Shown: piece by piece, positions 1-9,120 of the stretch | How positions within the stretch are numbered: position 1 is the stretch's first letter | Layout: every line of letters starts with the position of its first letter | DNA from: JANNRR01 sp031401675 | GTDB taxonomy: Bacteria > Pseudomonadota > Alphaproteobacteria > Rhodobacterales > Rhodobacteraceae | DNA length: 64,000 nt | Assembly: GCA_031401675.1 (NCBI GenBank) | Contig: JANNRR010000136.1 | Span: forward strand, 4,178 to 68,177 | Direction: 5' to 3' | Notes under the pieces: generated by a model | What the model was told of the DNA's origin: nothing | What the model saw: the letters and a program-made list of their open reading frames with translations, nothing else | Database searches by the model: none | Position numbers and translations under genes: made by a program

Positions 1-2
1 GC

Positions 3-3000
3 AAGGGCGAACGGGTCCTGCTGCTGATCACCCAGGGCTTCCGCGATCTGCTGCGCATCGGCTATCAGACCCGCCCGCGCCTGTTCGACATGGAAATCCG
101 GCGGCCCGCGCTGCTCTATGAAACAGTGGCCGAGGTGCCCGAGCGGTTGGACGCCGACGGCGCCATCGTCACCCCGCTCGATGAACCTGCCGTGCGCCTT
201 GCCCTTGCCGCTGCCCATGCCGACGGCATCCGTTCCGTGGCCATCGCGTTCATGCACGCCTATCTGAACCCGGAACACGAATCCCGGGTGGCCGACATCG
301 CCGGGGCCATGGGCTTCACCCAGGTTTCGCCCAGCCATCGGGTCAGCCGCCTGATCAAGCTGGTCGGGCGCGGCGATACCACAGTGGTCGATGCCTATCT
401 GTCGCCGATCCTGCGCCGTTACGTCGGGCAGATCGCCGGTGCGCTGGATCTGGGCCGGGCCTGCCAGCGTCTGTTGTTCATGCAGTCGAACGGCGGCCTG
501 ACCGACGCCGGGCGCTTTCAGGGCAAGGACGCGATCCTGTCCGGCCCGGCGGGCGGCATCGTCGGCATGGTCCGCACCGCCGGGGCGGCCGGGTTCGACC
601 GGCTGATCGGCTTTGACATGGGCGGCACCTCGACCGACGTCAGCCACTACGCCGGCAGCTTCGAGCGGACGTTCGAAACCGAGGTGGCGGGCGTCCGCAT
701 GCGCGCGCCGATGATGGACATCCACACCGTTGCGGCCGGCGGCGGCTCGATCCTGACGTTTCGCGACGGGCGCTATCAGGTCGGCCCCGAAAGCGCCGGG
801 GCCAATCCCGGCCCGGCCTCGTATCGTCGCGGCGGGCCGCTCACGGTCACGGATGCCAATGTGCTTTTGGGCAAACTGCAGCCCGCGCATTTCCCGGCCC
901 TTTTCGGCCTCAGTGGCGATCAGCCGCTGGACGCGTCGGTGGTGCGGGTCAGGTTCGCGGCGCTGGCCGCCGAAATTTCCGCCTCGGGCCTACCGCTGGT
1001 CGCCCCCGAGGCGGTGGCCGAGGGCTACCTGCGCATCGCCGTCGACAACATGGCCAATGCGATCCGCAAGATCTCGGTCCAGCGCGGCCACGATGTCACC
1101 GGCTACACCCTGCAGTGTTTCGGCGGTGCCGGTGGCCAGCACGCCTGTCTTGTCGCCGATGCGCTGGGGATGGAACGGGTGTTCCTGCATCCGTTCGCCG
1201 GGGTGCTGTCGGCCTATGGCATGGGTCTGGCCGAGATTCGCGCGCTCCGCGAATGCCAGCTGGATGCACCCCTCAGCGAAATCGCACAGGCCGCCGACGC
1301 CATCGCCGCGCTGTCGGCGGAAGCCGGAGCCGAGGTTGCGGCTCAGGGTGTCCCGCCGCACGCGATCCGGCATCTGGAGCGGGTGCATCTGCGCTATGAT
1401 GGCTCGCATCAGGCGCTGGAGGTGCCGTTCGGCCCGGAGCCCGCCCTGCAGGCCGCGTTCGAGGCCAGCCACCTGCAGCGCTTCGGCTTCACCTCGCCCG
1501 AACGGCCGCTGCTGTTCGAAATGGTCAGTGTCGAGGCGGTCGGGGCCGCAACAGCGCTGCCCGAAGTGGCAACGGAACAGACCGGCGGCAGCGGGCCGGT
1601 TGCCACGGTGCCGGTCTGGCTGGCCGGGGCCTGGCAACAAGTGCCGCTCTACGAGCGTGTCGGGCTAAGCAGCGACACCCGCATAACTGGCCCGGCGATC
1701 ATCGCCGAAAGCACCGGCACCACGGTGGTAGAACCCGGCTGGGGCGCGCGCTGCGATGCAAGCGCCAATCTCATTCTGGAACGGCAGGCCACCGCCCGCC
1801 GCGCCCGGGCGGCAGGAACCGCCGCCGACCCGGTGCTGCTGGAGGTGATGGGCAATCTGTTCATGTCGGTCGCCGATCAGATGGGGGCAACGCTGGCCAA
1901 CACCGCCTGGTCTGTCAACATCAAGGAACGACTGGATTTTTCCTGCGCCATCTTCGATGCGGCGGGCGATCTGGTGGCCAACGCCCCGCACGTCCCGGTC
2001 CACCTCGGCAGCATGTCCGACAGCATCCGCACCGTGATGCGGCGGATGGCCGGACAGATCAGGCCCGGCGACGCCTTCATGCTGAACTCGCCCTATGACG
2101 GCGGCACCCATCTGCCCGATGTCACCGTGGTCACGCCTGTCTTTTCCGGCGACGCCGTGGCCTGGTGGCTGGGTTCGCGCGGGCATCACGCCGACATCGG
2201 CGGGCGCACCCCCGGCTCCTCGCCACCCGACAGCCGCCATATAGAAGAGGAGGGCGTGCTGATCCCGACCATGCGGCTGGTCGATCAGGGCCGGTTTCTG
2301 GACGCCGATGCCCGGGCGATCCTGGCGTCGGGCCGCTATCCCTGCCGGTCGATCCCGCAGAATCTGGCCGACCTCAAGGCGCAGGTGGCCGCCAATGAAA
2401 CCGGCCGACGGGCGCTGATCCGGGTGGCCGACAGCTACGGCGCCGAGGTGGTCACCGCCTACATGCGGCATGTTCAGGACAATGCCGAGGAACTAGTGCG
2501 CCGGGTGATCGCCGGGCTTGCCGACGGCAGCACCAGCTATCCGATGGATATCGGCACCAAGATCAACGTCGCCGTCCGGGTGAACTGCGCCGCCCGCAGC
2601 GCGCTGATCGACTTCACCGGCACCAGCCCGCAGCATTCGGGCAACTACAACGCCCCGCACGCCATCACCCGCGCCGTGGTGCTCTATGTCTTCCGCATGC
2701 TGGTCGGCCGCGACATCCCGCTGAACGAGGGCTGCCTGCGGCCCCTGACCATCGTCGTCCCCGACGGCTCGATGCTGAACCCGCGCTGGCCCGCCGCCGT
2801 CATCGCCGGCAACACCGAGGTCAGTCAGGCCGCCTGCAACGCGCTGATCGGTGCCCTGGGGGTGATGGCCGGGTCGCAGGGCACCATGAACAACCTTGTC
2901 TGGGGCAATGACCGGTTCCAGAACTACGAAACCATCGCCGGCGGCACCGGTGCCGGACCGGGGTTCGCCGGCTGTGACGCCGTGCAAAGCCACATGACCA

Positions 3001-3344
3001 ACACCCGCATGACCGATCCCGAAGTGCTGGAAAAACGCTTTCCGGTCCGGCTGGAGGAATTCGGTATCCGCGCCGGGTCCGGCGGGTCCGGGCACTGGCC
3101 GGGCGGCAACGGCGCGGTGCGGCGGCTGCGGTTCCTGCAGGATGTGACCGTCACCACACTCAGTTCGCACCGGACGGTGCCGCCGTTCGGGGCGGCAGGC
3201 GGCGGCCCCGGATCGGTCGGGGCCAACGCGGTGATCTGGCCCGACGGGCGGCGGGAACCCTTGCAGGCCAACGACGAGCGTGACCTGCCGGCGGGATCGG
3301 TGTTCGAGATGCTGACCCCCGGCGGCGGCGGCTGGGGCAGCTGA
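3..3344 (+). CDS. Hydantoinase/5-oxoprolinase family protein, HyuA-HyuB fusion (5' truncated by window edge)
   Basis: The reading frame is open to the left edge; codons before the first in-window ATG (position 90) still encode family sequence (a GFRDLLRIG-type stretch), so the true start lies outside. About 1113 residues are visible. The first half is the hydantoinase A/oxoprolinase ATPase-like region, with a GFDMGGTSTDVS phosphate-binding motif near position 610. From about 1830 the hydantoinase B domain follows, ending in the usual TPGGGGWG tail. Family members hydrolyse 5-oxoproline, hydantoins or related cyclic amides with ATP, or carboxylate ketones; the substrate cannot be assigned from sequence alone. 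No downstream gene is closely coupled. Confidence 0.88.
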   Translation, partial: KGERVLLLITQGFRDLLRIGYQTRPRLFDMEIRRPALLYETVAEVPERLDADGAIVTPLDEPAVRLALAAAHADGIRSVAIAFMHAYLNPEHESRVADIAGAMGFTQVSPSHRVSRLIKLVGRGDTTVVDAYLSPILRRYVGQIAGALDLGRACQRLLFMQSNGGLTDAGRFQGKDAILSGPAGGIVGMVRTAGAAGFDRLIGFDMGGTSTDVSHYAGSFERTFETEVAGVRMRAPMMDIHTVAAGGGSILTFRDGRYQVGPESAGANPGPASYRRGGPLTVTDANVLLGKLQPAHFPALFGLSGDQPLDASVVRVRFAALAAEISASGLPLVAPEAVAEGYLRIAVDNMANAIRKISVQRGHDVTGYTLQCFGGAGGQHACLVADALGMERVFLHPFAGVLSAYGMGLAEIRALRECQLDAPLSEIAQAADAIAALSAEAGAEVAAQGVPPHAIRHLERVHLRYDGSHQALEVPFGPEPALQAAFEASHLQRFGFTSPERPLLFEMVSVEAVGAATALPEVATEQTGGSGPVATVPVWLAGAWQQVPLYERVGLSSDTRITGPAIIAESTGTTVVEPGWGARCDASANLILERQATARRARAAGTAADPVLLEVMGNLFMSVADQMGATLANTAWSVNIKERLDFSCAIFDAAGDLVANAPHVPVHLGSMSDSIRTVMRRMAGQIRPGDAFMLNSPYDGGTHLPDVTVVTPVFSGDAVAWWLGSRGHHADIGGRTPGSSPPDSRHIEEEGVLIPTMRLVDQGRFLDADARAILASGRYPCRSIPQNLADLKAQVAANETGRRALIRVADSYGAEVVTAYMRHVQDNAEELVRRVIAGLADGSTSYPMDIGTKINVAVRVNCAARSALIDFTGTSPQHSGNYNAPHAITRAVVLYVFRMLVGRDIPLNEGCLRPLTIVVPDGSMLNPRWPAAVIAGNTEVSQAACNALIGALGVMAGSQGTMNNLVWGNDRFQNYETIAGGTGAGPGFAGCDAVQSHMTNTRMTDPEVLEKRFPVRLEEFGIRAGSGGSGHWPGGNGAVRRLRFLQDVTVTTLSSHRTVPPFGAAGGGPGSVGANAVIWPDGRREPLQANDERDLPAGSVFEMLTPGGGGWGS

Positions 3345-3509
3345 GCGTGCCCGATTGACTGGAACCGGCGCAAGACCTGTGGCGGTAAAGACTCGCGCCC
3401 CGGCCCGGCGTTCCGTCATGGATTTACCCGGCCTTTGCGCCGCCTTAACATCTGTGCATCACCTTGGCACTTGCCTGCCAGCAGGACCGAACTTCAGGAG
3501 CCGCGCCAG

Positions 3510-4136
3510 ATGACCCCCCAGAACCTTTTGACCGCCGACGCTGATTCCGAGCCCGAGGATGATGCCACCGGCCTGCCCGATACCACGACGCGGCGCTATC
3601 AGACCCGGCAGAAGATGCTGGCGATGCTGCCCAAGAACGCGGTCTGCGCCGAGATCGGCGTCTGGACCGGGCATTTCTCGATCCAGATACTGGAGGTGAC
3701 GGAACCGCGCGAACTGACGCTGATCGACCCGTGGGACATGATCTCGGACCAGCCCGACACCGATCGCAGCAACGAAAAACATGCCGACGCCAGCTTCATG
3801 TCGACCATGTATCAATCCATCGTCGATCTGTACGGCGGCCTCGGCAATGTCCGCATCGTCAAGGGCCTGTCGGAACCGGTGCTGGCCAGCTATCCCGATG
3901 GCTACTTCGACTGGGTCTATATCGACGGCAACCACCTGTATGACTTCGTGCTGAAGGATATCCAGCTGTCCTATCAAAAGGTGAAGCAGGGCGGCGTCAT
4001 CGTCGGCGACGACCTGTTCTGGAAAAAGAACGGCCGCCAGCATGTGCGCGAGGCGGTGTTTGCCTGTCTGAAAGCCTGGGGACCCAAGGTCCGCTTTGAA
4101 AAGGTTGGGGCCCAGTTCATGATCCACAAGCTGTAA
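3510..4136 (+). CDS. Class I SAM-dependent methyltransferase (Methyltransf_24 type)
   Basis: A 208-residue protein whose core shows the Rossmann-fold SAM-binding signature: an AEIGVWTGHFS glycine motif near residue 43, an ELTLIDPWD acidic strand-2 end and a WVYIDGNHLY motif typical of small-molecule or sugar methyltransferases of this group. The substrate is unknown. An upstream in-frame TTG at 3435 would lengthen the protein, but the ATG at 3510 has a CAGGAG ribosome site 9 bases ahead and is preferred. It stands alone, convergent with the reductase gene downstream. A second protein of the same broad family is encoded at 45748. Confidence 0.75.
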   Translation: MTPQNLLTADADSEPEDDATGLPDTTTRRYQTRQKMLAMLPKNAVCAEIGVWTGHFSIQILEVTEPRELTLIDPWDMISDQPDTDRSNEKHADASFMSTMYQSIVDLYGGLGNVRIVKGLSEPVLASYPDGYFDWVYIDGNHLYDFVLKDIQLSYQKVKQGGVIVGDDLFWKKNGRQHVREAVFACLKAWGPKVRFEKVGAQFMIHKL

Positions 4137-4261
4137 GGGGCGGACTTTTCCGCCGGGTGGCGGCCAAAGGCTGCTGTGCGGCGGGCGCGGATGTTAGAGA
4201 TGTGTCTTGTTTTGTTCCGAATAGTTCTGGCGTGCGCCTGACCGTCGGGTGGCGCGGGCGA

Positions 4262-4792
4262 TTAAGCCGGAACGTAGGTCAGCCTGATCACCTCCGCGCC
4301 AATCCGGTCGCTGGCCACAAGGCGCAGTGGCGGCCGGGGGCCGGCGAAGAATGGTTTGCCGCGGCCCAGCACGACCGGGTGGAAGTAGAGGCGATACTCA
4401 TCAATCAGACCAAGGTCGGCCAGGCTTTGCGCCAGAACCGTGCCGCACACGTCAATTTCCCCAGCAAGCTGCGCCTTGAGCGCCCGTATCGCTGCCTCGA
4501 TGTCATCTGAAACAAGGGTGGCGTTGGGGCCGACGGAGGTGAGGGTGCGCGATACGACCCATTTCGGCTGGCTGCGCCATGCGGCTGCAAAGTCGCGGTG
4601 CTCCGGGGTCCAGTCTGGCTGGTCTTCATCCCAATACTGCATGATCTCGTAGATGCGGCGGCCATACAGACTGCCCGACACGCCGCGCACCTGATCTATC
4701 CAGTGACGAAAGAGGACGGGATCCGGTGCAAATTCCTGATGGTCGACGTAACCATCGAGCGACAGGTTCATTCCGAACACGAACTTCGCCAT
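4262..4792 (-). CDS. Dihydrofolate reductase-like / RibD C-terminal domain protein
   Basis: A 176-residue protein beginning MAKFVFGMNLSLDGYVDH, the characteristic N-terminus of the RibD_C/DHFR-like family, with a later EIDVCGTVLAQSLADLGLIDEY region matching the NADPH-binding half of these reductases. Proteins of this group are annotated as dihydrofolate reductase family but usually have an unknown pterin- or flavin-related role; true folate function is not implied. The start at 4792 is supported by a GGAG motif about 9 bases upstream; the longer open frame to 4960 has no family sequence. Monocistronic. Confidence 0.7.
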   Translation of the reverse strand: MAKFVFGMNLSLDGYVDHQEFAPDPVLFRHWIDQVRGVSGSLYGRRIYEIMQYWDEDQPDWTPEHRDFAAAWRSQPKWVVSRTLTSVGPNATLVSDDIEAAIRALKAQLAGEIDVCGTVLAQSLADLGLIDEYRLYFHPVVLGRGKPFFAGPRPPLRLVASDRIGAEVIRLTYVPA

Positions 4793-4996
4793 ACTGCGAA
4801 AACTCCAACCGTAACTGGTCAGAAAACCTAGAACCGCTGGCACGGCTAGGCAAGGCCGCCTGTTTTGGCGAACGAACCGCCGGAGGGCCGCTCGTTCATC
4901 CTCTGTGCAACGTGTTTCGCAATACGACGGCCCGGGATGGGTGCCGCGCGGTGTCAGCACGCCGACACCCTTTTGCAGGCAGCTTGCCCGGCCGGA

Positions 4997-6007
4997 TCAG
5001 TCGTAGCTGAGATCGACCGCTTTGCCGCGAAAGATGGTGTAGGCAAGCACGGTGTAGCAAAGGATCAGGGGCAGCACGACGGCGGTTCCGATCAGGATGA
5101 TGAAAAGGCTTTCGGGGGCGCTTGCCGCCTCGTAGATCGTGAGCTTGTCGGGGACGACGAACGGGTAGAACGAATAGGCAAGTCCAAGGAACGACAGTGC
5201 AAACAGCGCTGTGGCGGCGACGAAGGGCACCCAGGCGAGGCGGTCGCCCGGCATCGGCAGCCGGCGCAGGGTGATCCAGATCAGCAGTACCAGCGCGCCG
5301 GACAGGATCGGGAAGGGCGCCAGCAGGGCCAGTTCGGGCCAGATGAACCACTTTTCCCAGATCCGTTCCGAGACGAGCGGGGTGGCGGCCGAGATCGCGC
5401 CCATGCCGAGCATCAGCCCCCAGATGCCGCCCTTGGCCCATGCGACGGCTTTCAGTTGCAGCGCGTCTTCGGTTTTCAGGATCAGCCAGGCGGCACCGAT
5501 GAAGCTGTAGCCGACGGTCAGGAACACCGCCGTCAGCGCGGCAAAGCCGAGCGTGGCCCAGGTGTGATCAAGGCCCATCACATACATGCCCAGCATGAAG
5601 CCCTGCGACAGCGAGGTCATCAGCGAGCCGGTGAAGAACGCCTTGTCCCAATGCGCCTTGTAGGCGGCGGGGGCCTTGACGCGGAACTCGAACGCGACGC
5701 CGCGCAGGATCAGGCCGATCAGCATGACCGCGACGGGCAGGTAGAGCGCGGTCAGGATCGCGCCGTGGGCTGCGGGGAACGCCACCAGCAACAGGCCGAT
5801 GGCAAGCACCAGCCAGGTCTCGTTGGCATCCCAGAACGGGCCGATCGAGGCGACCATGCGGTCCTTTTCCGTGTCGGTGGCGAACGGGAACAGGACACCC
5901 ACGCCCAGATCGAACCCGTCGAGCACGACGTAGATCAGGATCGACAGGCCCATCAGCCCGGCGAAGGCGAGGGGCAGCCAGATGGTGGGGTCTCCGAACA
6001 GGTGCAT
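4997..6007 (-). CDS. cydB: Cytochrome bd-type ubiquinol oxidase subunit II
   Basis: A 336-residue polytopic membrane protein. It begins MHLFGDPTIWLPLAFAGLMG and contains the conserved YVVLDGFDLGVGVLFPF segment of CydB, followed by several hydrophobic helices. It pairs with CydA to form the heme b/d quinol oxidase of the inner membrane, reducing oxygen to water without proton pumping. It starts 4 bp after the cydA stop, so the two are co-transcribed and probably translationally coupled. I looked for a CydX microprotein between its stop and the next gene and found none. No cydDC assembly transporter is in the window. Confidence 0.93.
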   Translation of the reverse strand: MHLFGDPTIWLPLAFAGLMGLSILIYVVLDGFDLGVGVLFPFATDTEKDRMVASIGPFWDANETWLVLAIGLLLVAFPAAHGAILTALYLPVAVMLIGLILRGVAFEFRVKAPAAYKAHWDKAFFTGSLMTSLSQGFMLGMYVMGLDHTWATLGFAALTAVFLTVGYSFIGAAWLILKTEDALQLKAVAWAKGGIWGLMLGMGAISAATPLVSERIWEKWFIWPELALLAPFPILSGALVLLIWITLRRLPMPGDRLAWVPFVAATALFALSFLGLAYSFYPFVVPDKLTIYEAASAPESLFIILIGTAVVLPLILCYTVLAYTIFRGKAVDLSYD

Positions 6008-6011
6008 GATT

Positions 6012-7397
6012 CTACTCCGCCGCCACGGCGATGGCTTCCGCCGCGTGCGAGGTCGGCGGCAGCGGCGGGTTGTCGCCGCGTGCCGCCTTGCGGGCAAGAT
6101 AGGTCAGAACGCCCATATAGGCGAGGATCAGCGCGCCATAGACGGCGAGATAGGCAATCAGCGTGCCGAGGACCATCGGGGCGGGGACGGCGGCGACGGC
6201 CTGCTTGGTGCTGAGGACACCGCTGACGAGCCAGGGCTGGCGCCCGATCTCGGTGGTGTACCAGCCGGCGAGCGTGGCGATCCAGCCGGAAAACGCCATC
6301 GCGGTCAGGGCGTAGAATACTGGCCTTGGCAGGCCCTCGACCCCGCGCCTGCGCCAGAGCATCAGCAAGACGGTGCCCCAGGAGACGAGCAGCATCAGAA
6401 GGCCGATGCCGACCATGACGCGGAACGACCAGAAGACTTGCAGGACAGGCGGGTGCAGCACCGTGCCGTCGGCTGCAACATAGTCGTTCAGGCCGGGGAC
6501 GACGCCATCGGCATGGTGGGTCAGGATCAGGCTGGCGAGGTTCGGCACGCCGATCTCGAACCGGTTTTCGCGGGCTTCTGCGTCGGGAATGGCGAACAGC
6601 AGCAGCGGCTTGTTCGGCCCGGTGTCCCAGTTGCCCTCCATCGCCGCGACTTTTTGCGGCTGGTGTTCCAGCGTGTTCAGCCCGTGCATGTCGCCGGCGA
6701 AGATCTGGATCGGAATCAGTCCGGCCGCGACCCAGGCACCGACTTTCAGCGTGCTCTGCACCGCCGCCGAGCGGTCGCCGCAAAGCCAGCGGAACGCCGA
6801 CAGGCCCATGACCAGAAACGAGACCGTCAGGCCCGAGGCGAGCAGCATGTGCACCAGCCTGTAGGGCATCGAGGGGTTGAACACGATCGCCCACCAGTCA
6901 GTCGCGTAGGCGACGCCGTCGATCATCTCGAAGCCCTGCGGGGTGTGCATCCACGAGTTCAGGACGATGATCCAGAACGCCGACATGGTGGTACCGAAGG
7001 CCACGAGGAAGGTGGCGGTGGTGTGCAGCCAGCCCGGCACACGGCGGAAGCCGAACAGCATGATGCCGAGGAACGTCGCCTCGAGGAAGAAGGCGGTCAG
7101 GACTTCGTAGGCGAGCAGCGGGCCGGCGATGTTGCCGACCGTCTCCATGAAGCCCGGCCAGTTGGTGCCGAACTGGAAGCTCATGGTGATGCCCGACACG
7201 ACCCCCATGGCGAAGGACAGGGCGAAGACCTTGACCCAGAAGCGGTAGGCCTCCATCCACTTGTCGTCGCGGGTGGCGTTGAAGCGCAGCTTGAAGAACA
7301 ACAGCATCCAGCCGAGCCCGATGGTGATCGTCGGGAACAGGATGTGGAACGAGATGTTCGCCCCGAACTGGATGCGGGACAACAGCAGCGTGTCCAT
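6012..7397 (-). CDS. cydA: Cytochrome bd-type ubiquinol oxidase subunit I
   Basis: A 461-residue membrane protein with the CydA hallmarks: His18 in ISFHILFP (heme ligand), Glu98 and Glu106 in the helix following PLLAYE, His183 and Met328 as likely b558 ligands, and the quinol-site motif GRQPW at 385-389. It is shorter than the enterobacterial enzyme (about 520), consistent with the short Q-loop, CIO-like (cyanide-insensitive) subclass; that assignment is inference. A near-perfect AAGGAGGTC ribosome site lies just before the ATG, predicting strong translation. First gene of cydAB. No clear TTGAT-N4-ATCAA site was seen in the 220 bp upstream. Confidence 0.94.
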   Translation of the reverse strand: MDTLLLSRIQFGANISFHILFPTITIGLGWMLLFFKLRFNATRDDKWMEAYRFWVKVFALSFAMGVVSGITMSFQFGTNWPGFMETVGNIAGPLLAYEVLTAFFLEATFLGIMLFGFRRVPGWLHTTATFLVAFGTTMSAFWIIVLNSWMHTPQGFEMIDGVAYATDWWAIVFNPSMPYRLVHMLLASGLTVSFLVMGLSAFRWLCGDRSAAVQSTLKVGAWVAAGLIPIQIFAGDMHGLNTLEHQPQKVAAMEGNWDTGPNKPLLLFAIPDAEARENRFEIGVPNLASLILTHHADGVVPGLNDYVAADGTVLHPPVLQVFWSFRVMVGIGLLMLLVSWGTVLLMLWRRRGVEGLPRPVFYALTAMAFSGWIATLAGWYTTEIGRQPWLVSGVLSTKQAVAAVPAPMVLGTLIAYLAVYGALILAYMGVLTYLARKAARGDNPPLPPTSHAAEAIAVAAE

Positions 7398-7620
7398 GAT
7401 GACCTCCTTGAGCTAGTCAGTCCGTCAGATAATCCGGTCGGCGGCTTTCGCAACGGTGGGCAGGTATGCTTGGACACCATGCCTCAGGATGGTGGCGGCC
7501 AGGCTGGCCGGTTGGTCGGGATCGCGGCGGTGGCGAACCGTCTGGCGGCCAGGATGGAGGGATGACCAGCCGCTGGCAAGCGGTGGCTGCCATGGGTCGG
7601 CAATCGGGAGCCGGGCCGGA

Positions 7621-8103
7621 TCAGGCGGTGATCAGGTAAGGCGTCGCAAAGGCATGTTCCTCGAGGTTGGCGCCGGCCCCGATGCGGTCGATCACGGCAA
7701 ACAGGCCCGGGGCGTGCAGCGGGGTCAGCACGCCATGCCAGGTGCCGCGGTGCAGGTTGATCCCCTGACCCGGGGCAGTCAGGAACGCGCGCGGGGTGGC
7801 AGGGGTGCCGCCGACGTCAGGGGCGACAATGACCAGGAAAGGCTGCAGGGTCATCGGCACAAAGGCCTGCGAGCCAAGCGTGTGCCGCTCGACCAGATCG
7901 AGCCGGTAGGGCAGGCTGCGCGGCACGGCGTGAAAGATCGACAGGCCGGCGCGCCCGTCGGTAAAGTCGAGCCGGGCGCGGTCATGATATCGGGCGCACA
8001 GACCCCGGTTAATCAGACGGTCCGGCTCGCCCGCGGCGTCGAGCACATCGCCGAAGGGGGCGAAGGCTTCGGTGGTCAAGGTCTCAACGCTTATCCGGTT
8101 CAT
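7621..8103 (-). CDS. allA: Ureidoglycolate lyase
   Basis: A 160-residue protein of the AllA family. It begins MNRISVETLTTEAFAPFGDVL and has the conserved NLHRGTWHGVLTPL segment of the cupin-like active site near the C-terminus. AllA converts (S)-ureidoglycolate to glyoxylate and urea, the final step of allantoin catabolism. It is the last gene of a minus-strand purine group with ureidoglycine aminohydrolase and the PuuE-UraD fusion upstream. The 156-bp gap before it holds a short 10-bp tandem repeat, so coupling to the upstream genes is looser than elsewhere in the cluster. Confidence 0.88.
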   Translation of the reverse strand: MNRISVETLTTEAFAPFGDVLDAAGEPDRLINRGLCARYHDRARLDFTDGRAGLSIFHAVPRSLPYRLDLVERHTLGSQAFVPMTLQPFLVIVAPDVGGTPATPRAFLTAPGQGINLHRGTWHGVLTPLHAPGLFAVIDRIGAGANLEEHAFATPYLITA

Positions 8104-8204
8104 CGGGGCCTTTCAGGAAAGCCGGGAGCGCTGCCCCCGGACCCCCGGGATATTTGCGACAAAGTGAAACCGGGAGACAGGGGGTGATTTGCAGCAGGGC
8201 GGGG

Positions 8205-8240
8205 CGGCGGGCAGAGGCGGGCAGAGGCGGGCAGAGGCGC
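8205..8240. repeat. 10-bp tandem repeat, three copies
   Basis: Three head-to-tail copies of GCAGAGGCGG (the third ends in C) sit at 8211-8240, preceded by a partial unit. They lie in the non-coding gap between the ureidoglycine aminohydrolase stop and the allA start. A short G-rich repeat of this kind may vary in copy number. No function is evident. Confidence 0.75.
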
Positions 8241-8259
8241 GAGGGTCGCGGGGCAGCGG

Positions 8260-9120
8260 TCAGCCGGTCGGGCCAAACGCCCCCGGACCACGTAAAGAGG
8301 CATGGCGGTTCACGTCCTTGTAAAGCAGATAGCGGAACGGCTCAGAGCCGGCGGCATAACAGGCCTGCGGGCAAAAGGCGCGCAGCCACATGAAATCCCC
8401 GGCCTCGACCTCGACCCAGTCGCGGTTCAGCCGGTAGACCGCCTTGCCCTGCAGCACGTAAAGCCCGTGCTCCATCACATGGGTTTCCTCGAACGGGATC
8501 AGGCCGCCGGGCTGGAAGGTGACGATGTTGACATGCATGTCGTGGCCAAGGTCGGCGGGGTCGACAAATCGTGTCGTCGCCCACTTGCCGCCGGTGGCGG
8601 GCATCGGCACCGGCGCAATCTCGCGTTCGTTGGTGACGAAGGCGGCGGGGGCGTCCAGACCGGGCGCTGGCTGGTAAAGCTTGCGCAGCCAATGGAACCG
8701 CGCCGGTTGCAAACCTTCGGCGCGCAGACGCCACGCGGTTCCGGCCGGGATATAGGCATAGCCGCCGGTATCAAGCTCAAAGGTTTCCGTGCCCAGCGTC
8801 AGCGCGATCAGCCCGCCAGTGACGAAGATCACCGATTGCGCCCCCGGTTCCGGGTCCGGCGCATCCGACCCGCCGCCCGGTTCCACCTGCATCACATACT
8901 GGCTGAAGGTTTCCGAAAACCCCGACATCGGCCGGGCGATCAGCCACAGCTTGGTCTTGTCCCACCCCGGCAGCGCGCTGGTGACGATGTCGGAAAACAC
9001 CCCCCTGGGGATGAAGGCATAGGCTTCGGTAAAGACGGCGCGGCCGGTGTGCAGCGCGGTTTGCGGCGGCAGGCCGCCGGCCGGCGTGTAATAACCGGGC
9101 GGCGCGTGATGGTCGGTCAT
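8260..9120 (-). CDS. allE: (S)-ureidoglycine aminohydrolase (bicupin)
   Basis: A 286-residue bicupin. The first cupin includes an FVTGGLIALTLG strand pair; the second carries metal-ligand residues in FEETHVMEHGLYVLQGKAVYRLN (His, His, Glu pattern) and ends with the conserved FCPQACYAAG-type segment and YLLYKDVNRH. The family releases ammonia from (S)-ureidoglycine, giving ureidoglycolate for AllA two steps later in the operon. Its ATG overlaps the stop of the upstream puuE-uraD gene (ATGA at 9117-9120), so translation is coupled. Databases often mislabel this family as allantoicase; the bicupin architecture argues against that. Confidence 0.85.
   Translation of the reverse strand: MTDHHAPPGYYTPAGGLPPQTALHTGRAVFTEAYAFIPRGVFSDIVTSALPGWDKTKLWLIARPMSGFSETFSQYVMQVEPGGGSDAPDPEPGAQSVIFVTGGLIALTLGTETFELDTGGYAYIPAGTAWRLRAEGLQPARFHWLRKLYQPAPGLDAPAAFVTNEREIAPVPMPATGGKWATTRFVDPADLGHDMHVNIVTFQPGGLIPFEETHVMEHGLYVLQGKAVYRLNRDWVEVEAGDFMWLRAFCPQACYAAGSEPFRYLLYKDVNRHASLRGPGAFGPTG

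Noticed and set aside
4950..4969. Hairpin GGTGTC/GACACC after cydB
   Set aside because: Arms are only 6 bp and no T-run follows on the cydB strand, so a terminator call is not supported.
5982..7565. A 527-codon plus-strand open frame opposite cydA
   Set aside because: Opposite strand of a well-identified gene, without domain motifs.
7398..7620. FnrL site or CydX/CydDC genes for the bd oxidase
   Set aside because: No TTGAT-N4-ATCAA sequence upstream of cydA and no small CydX frame after cydB were found.
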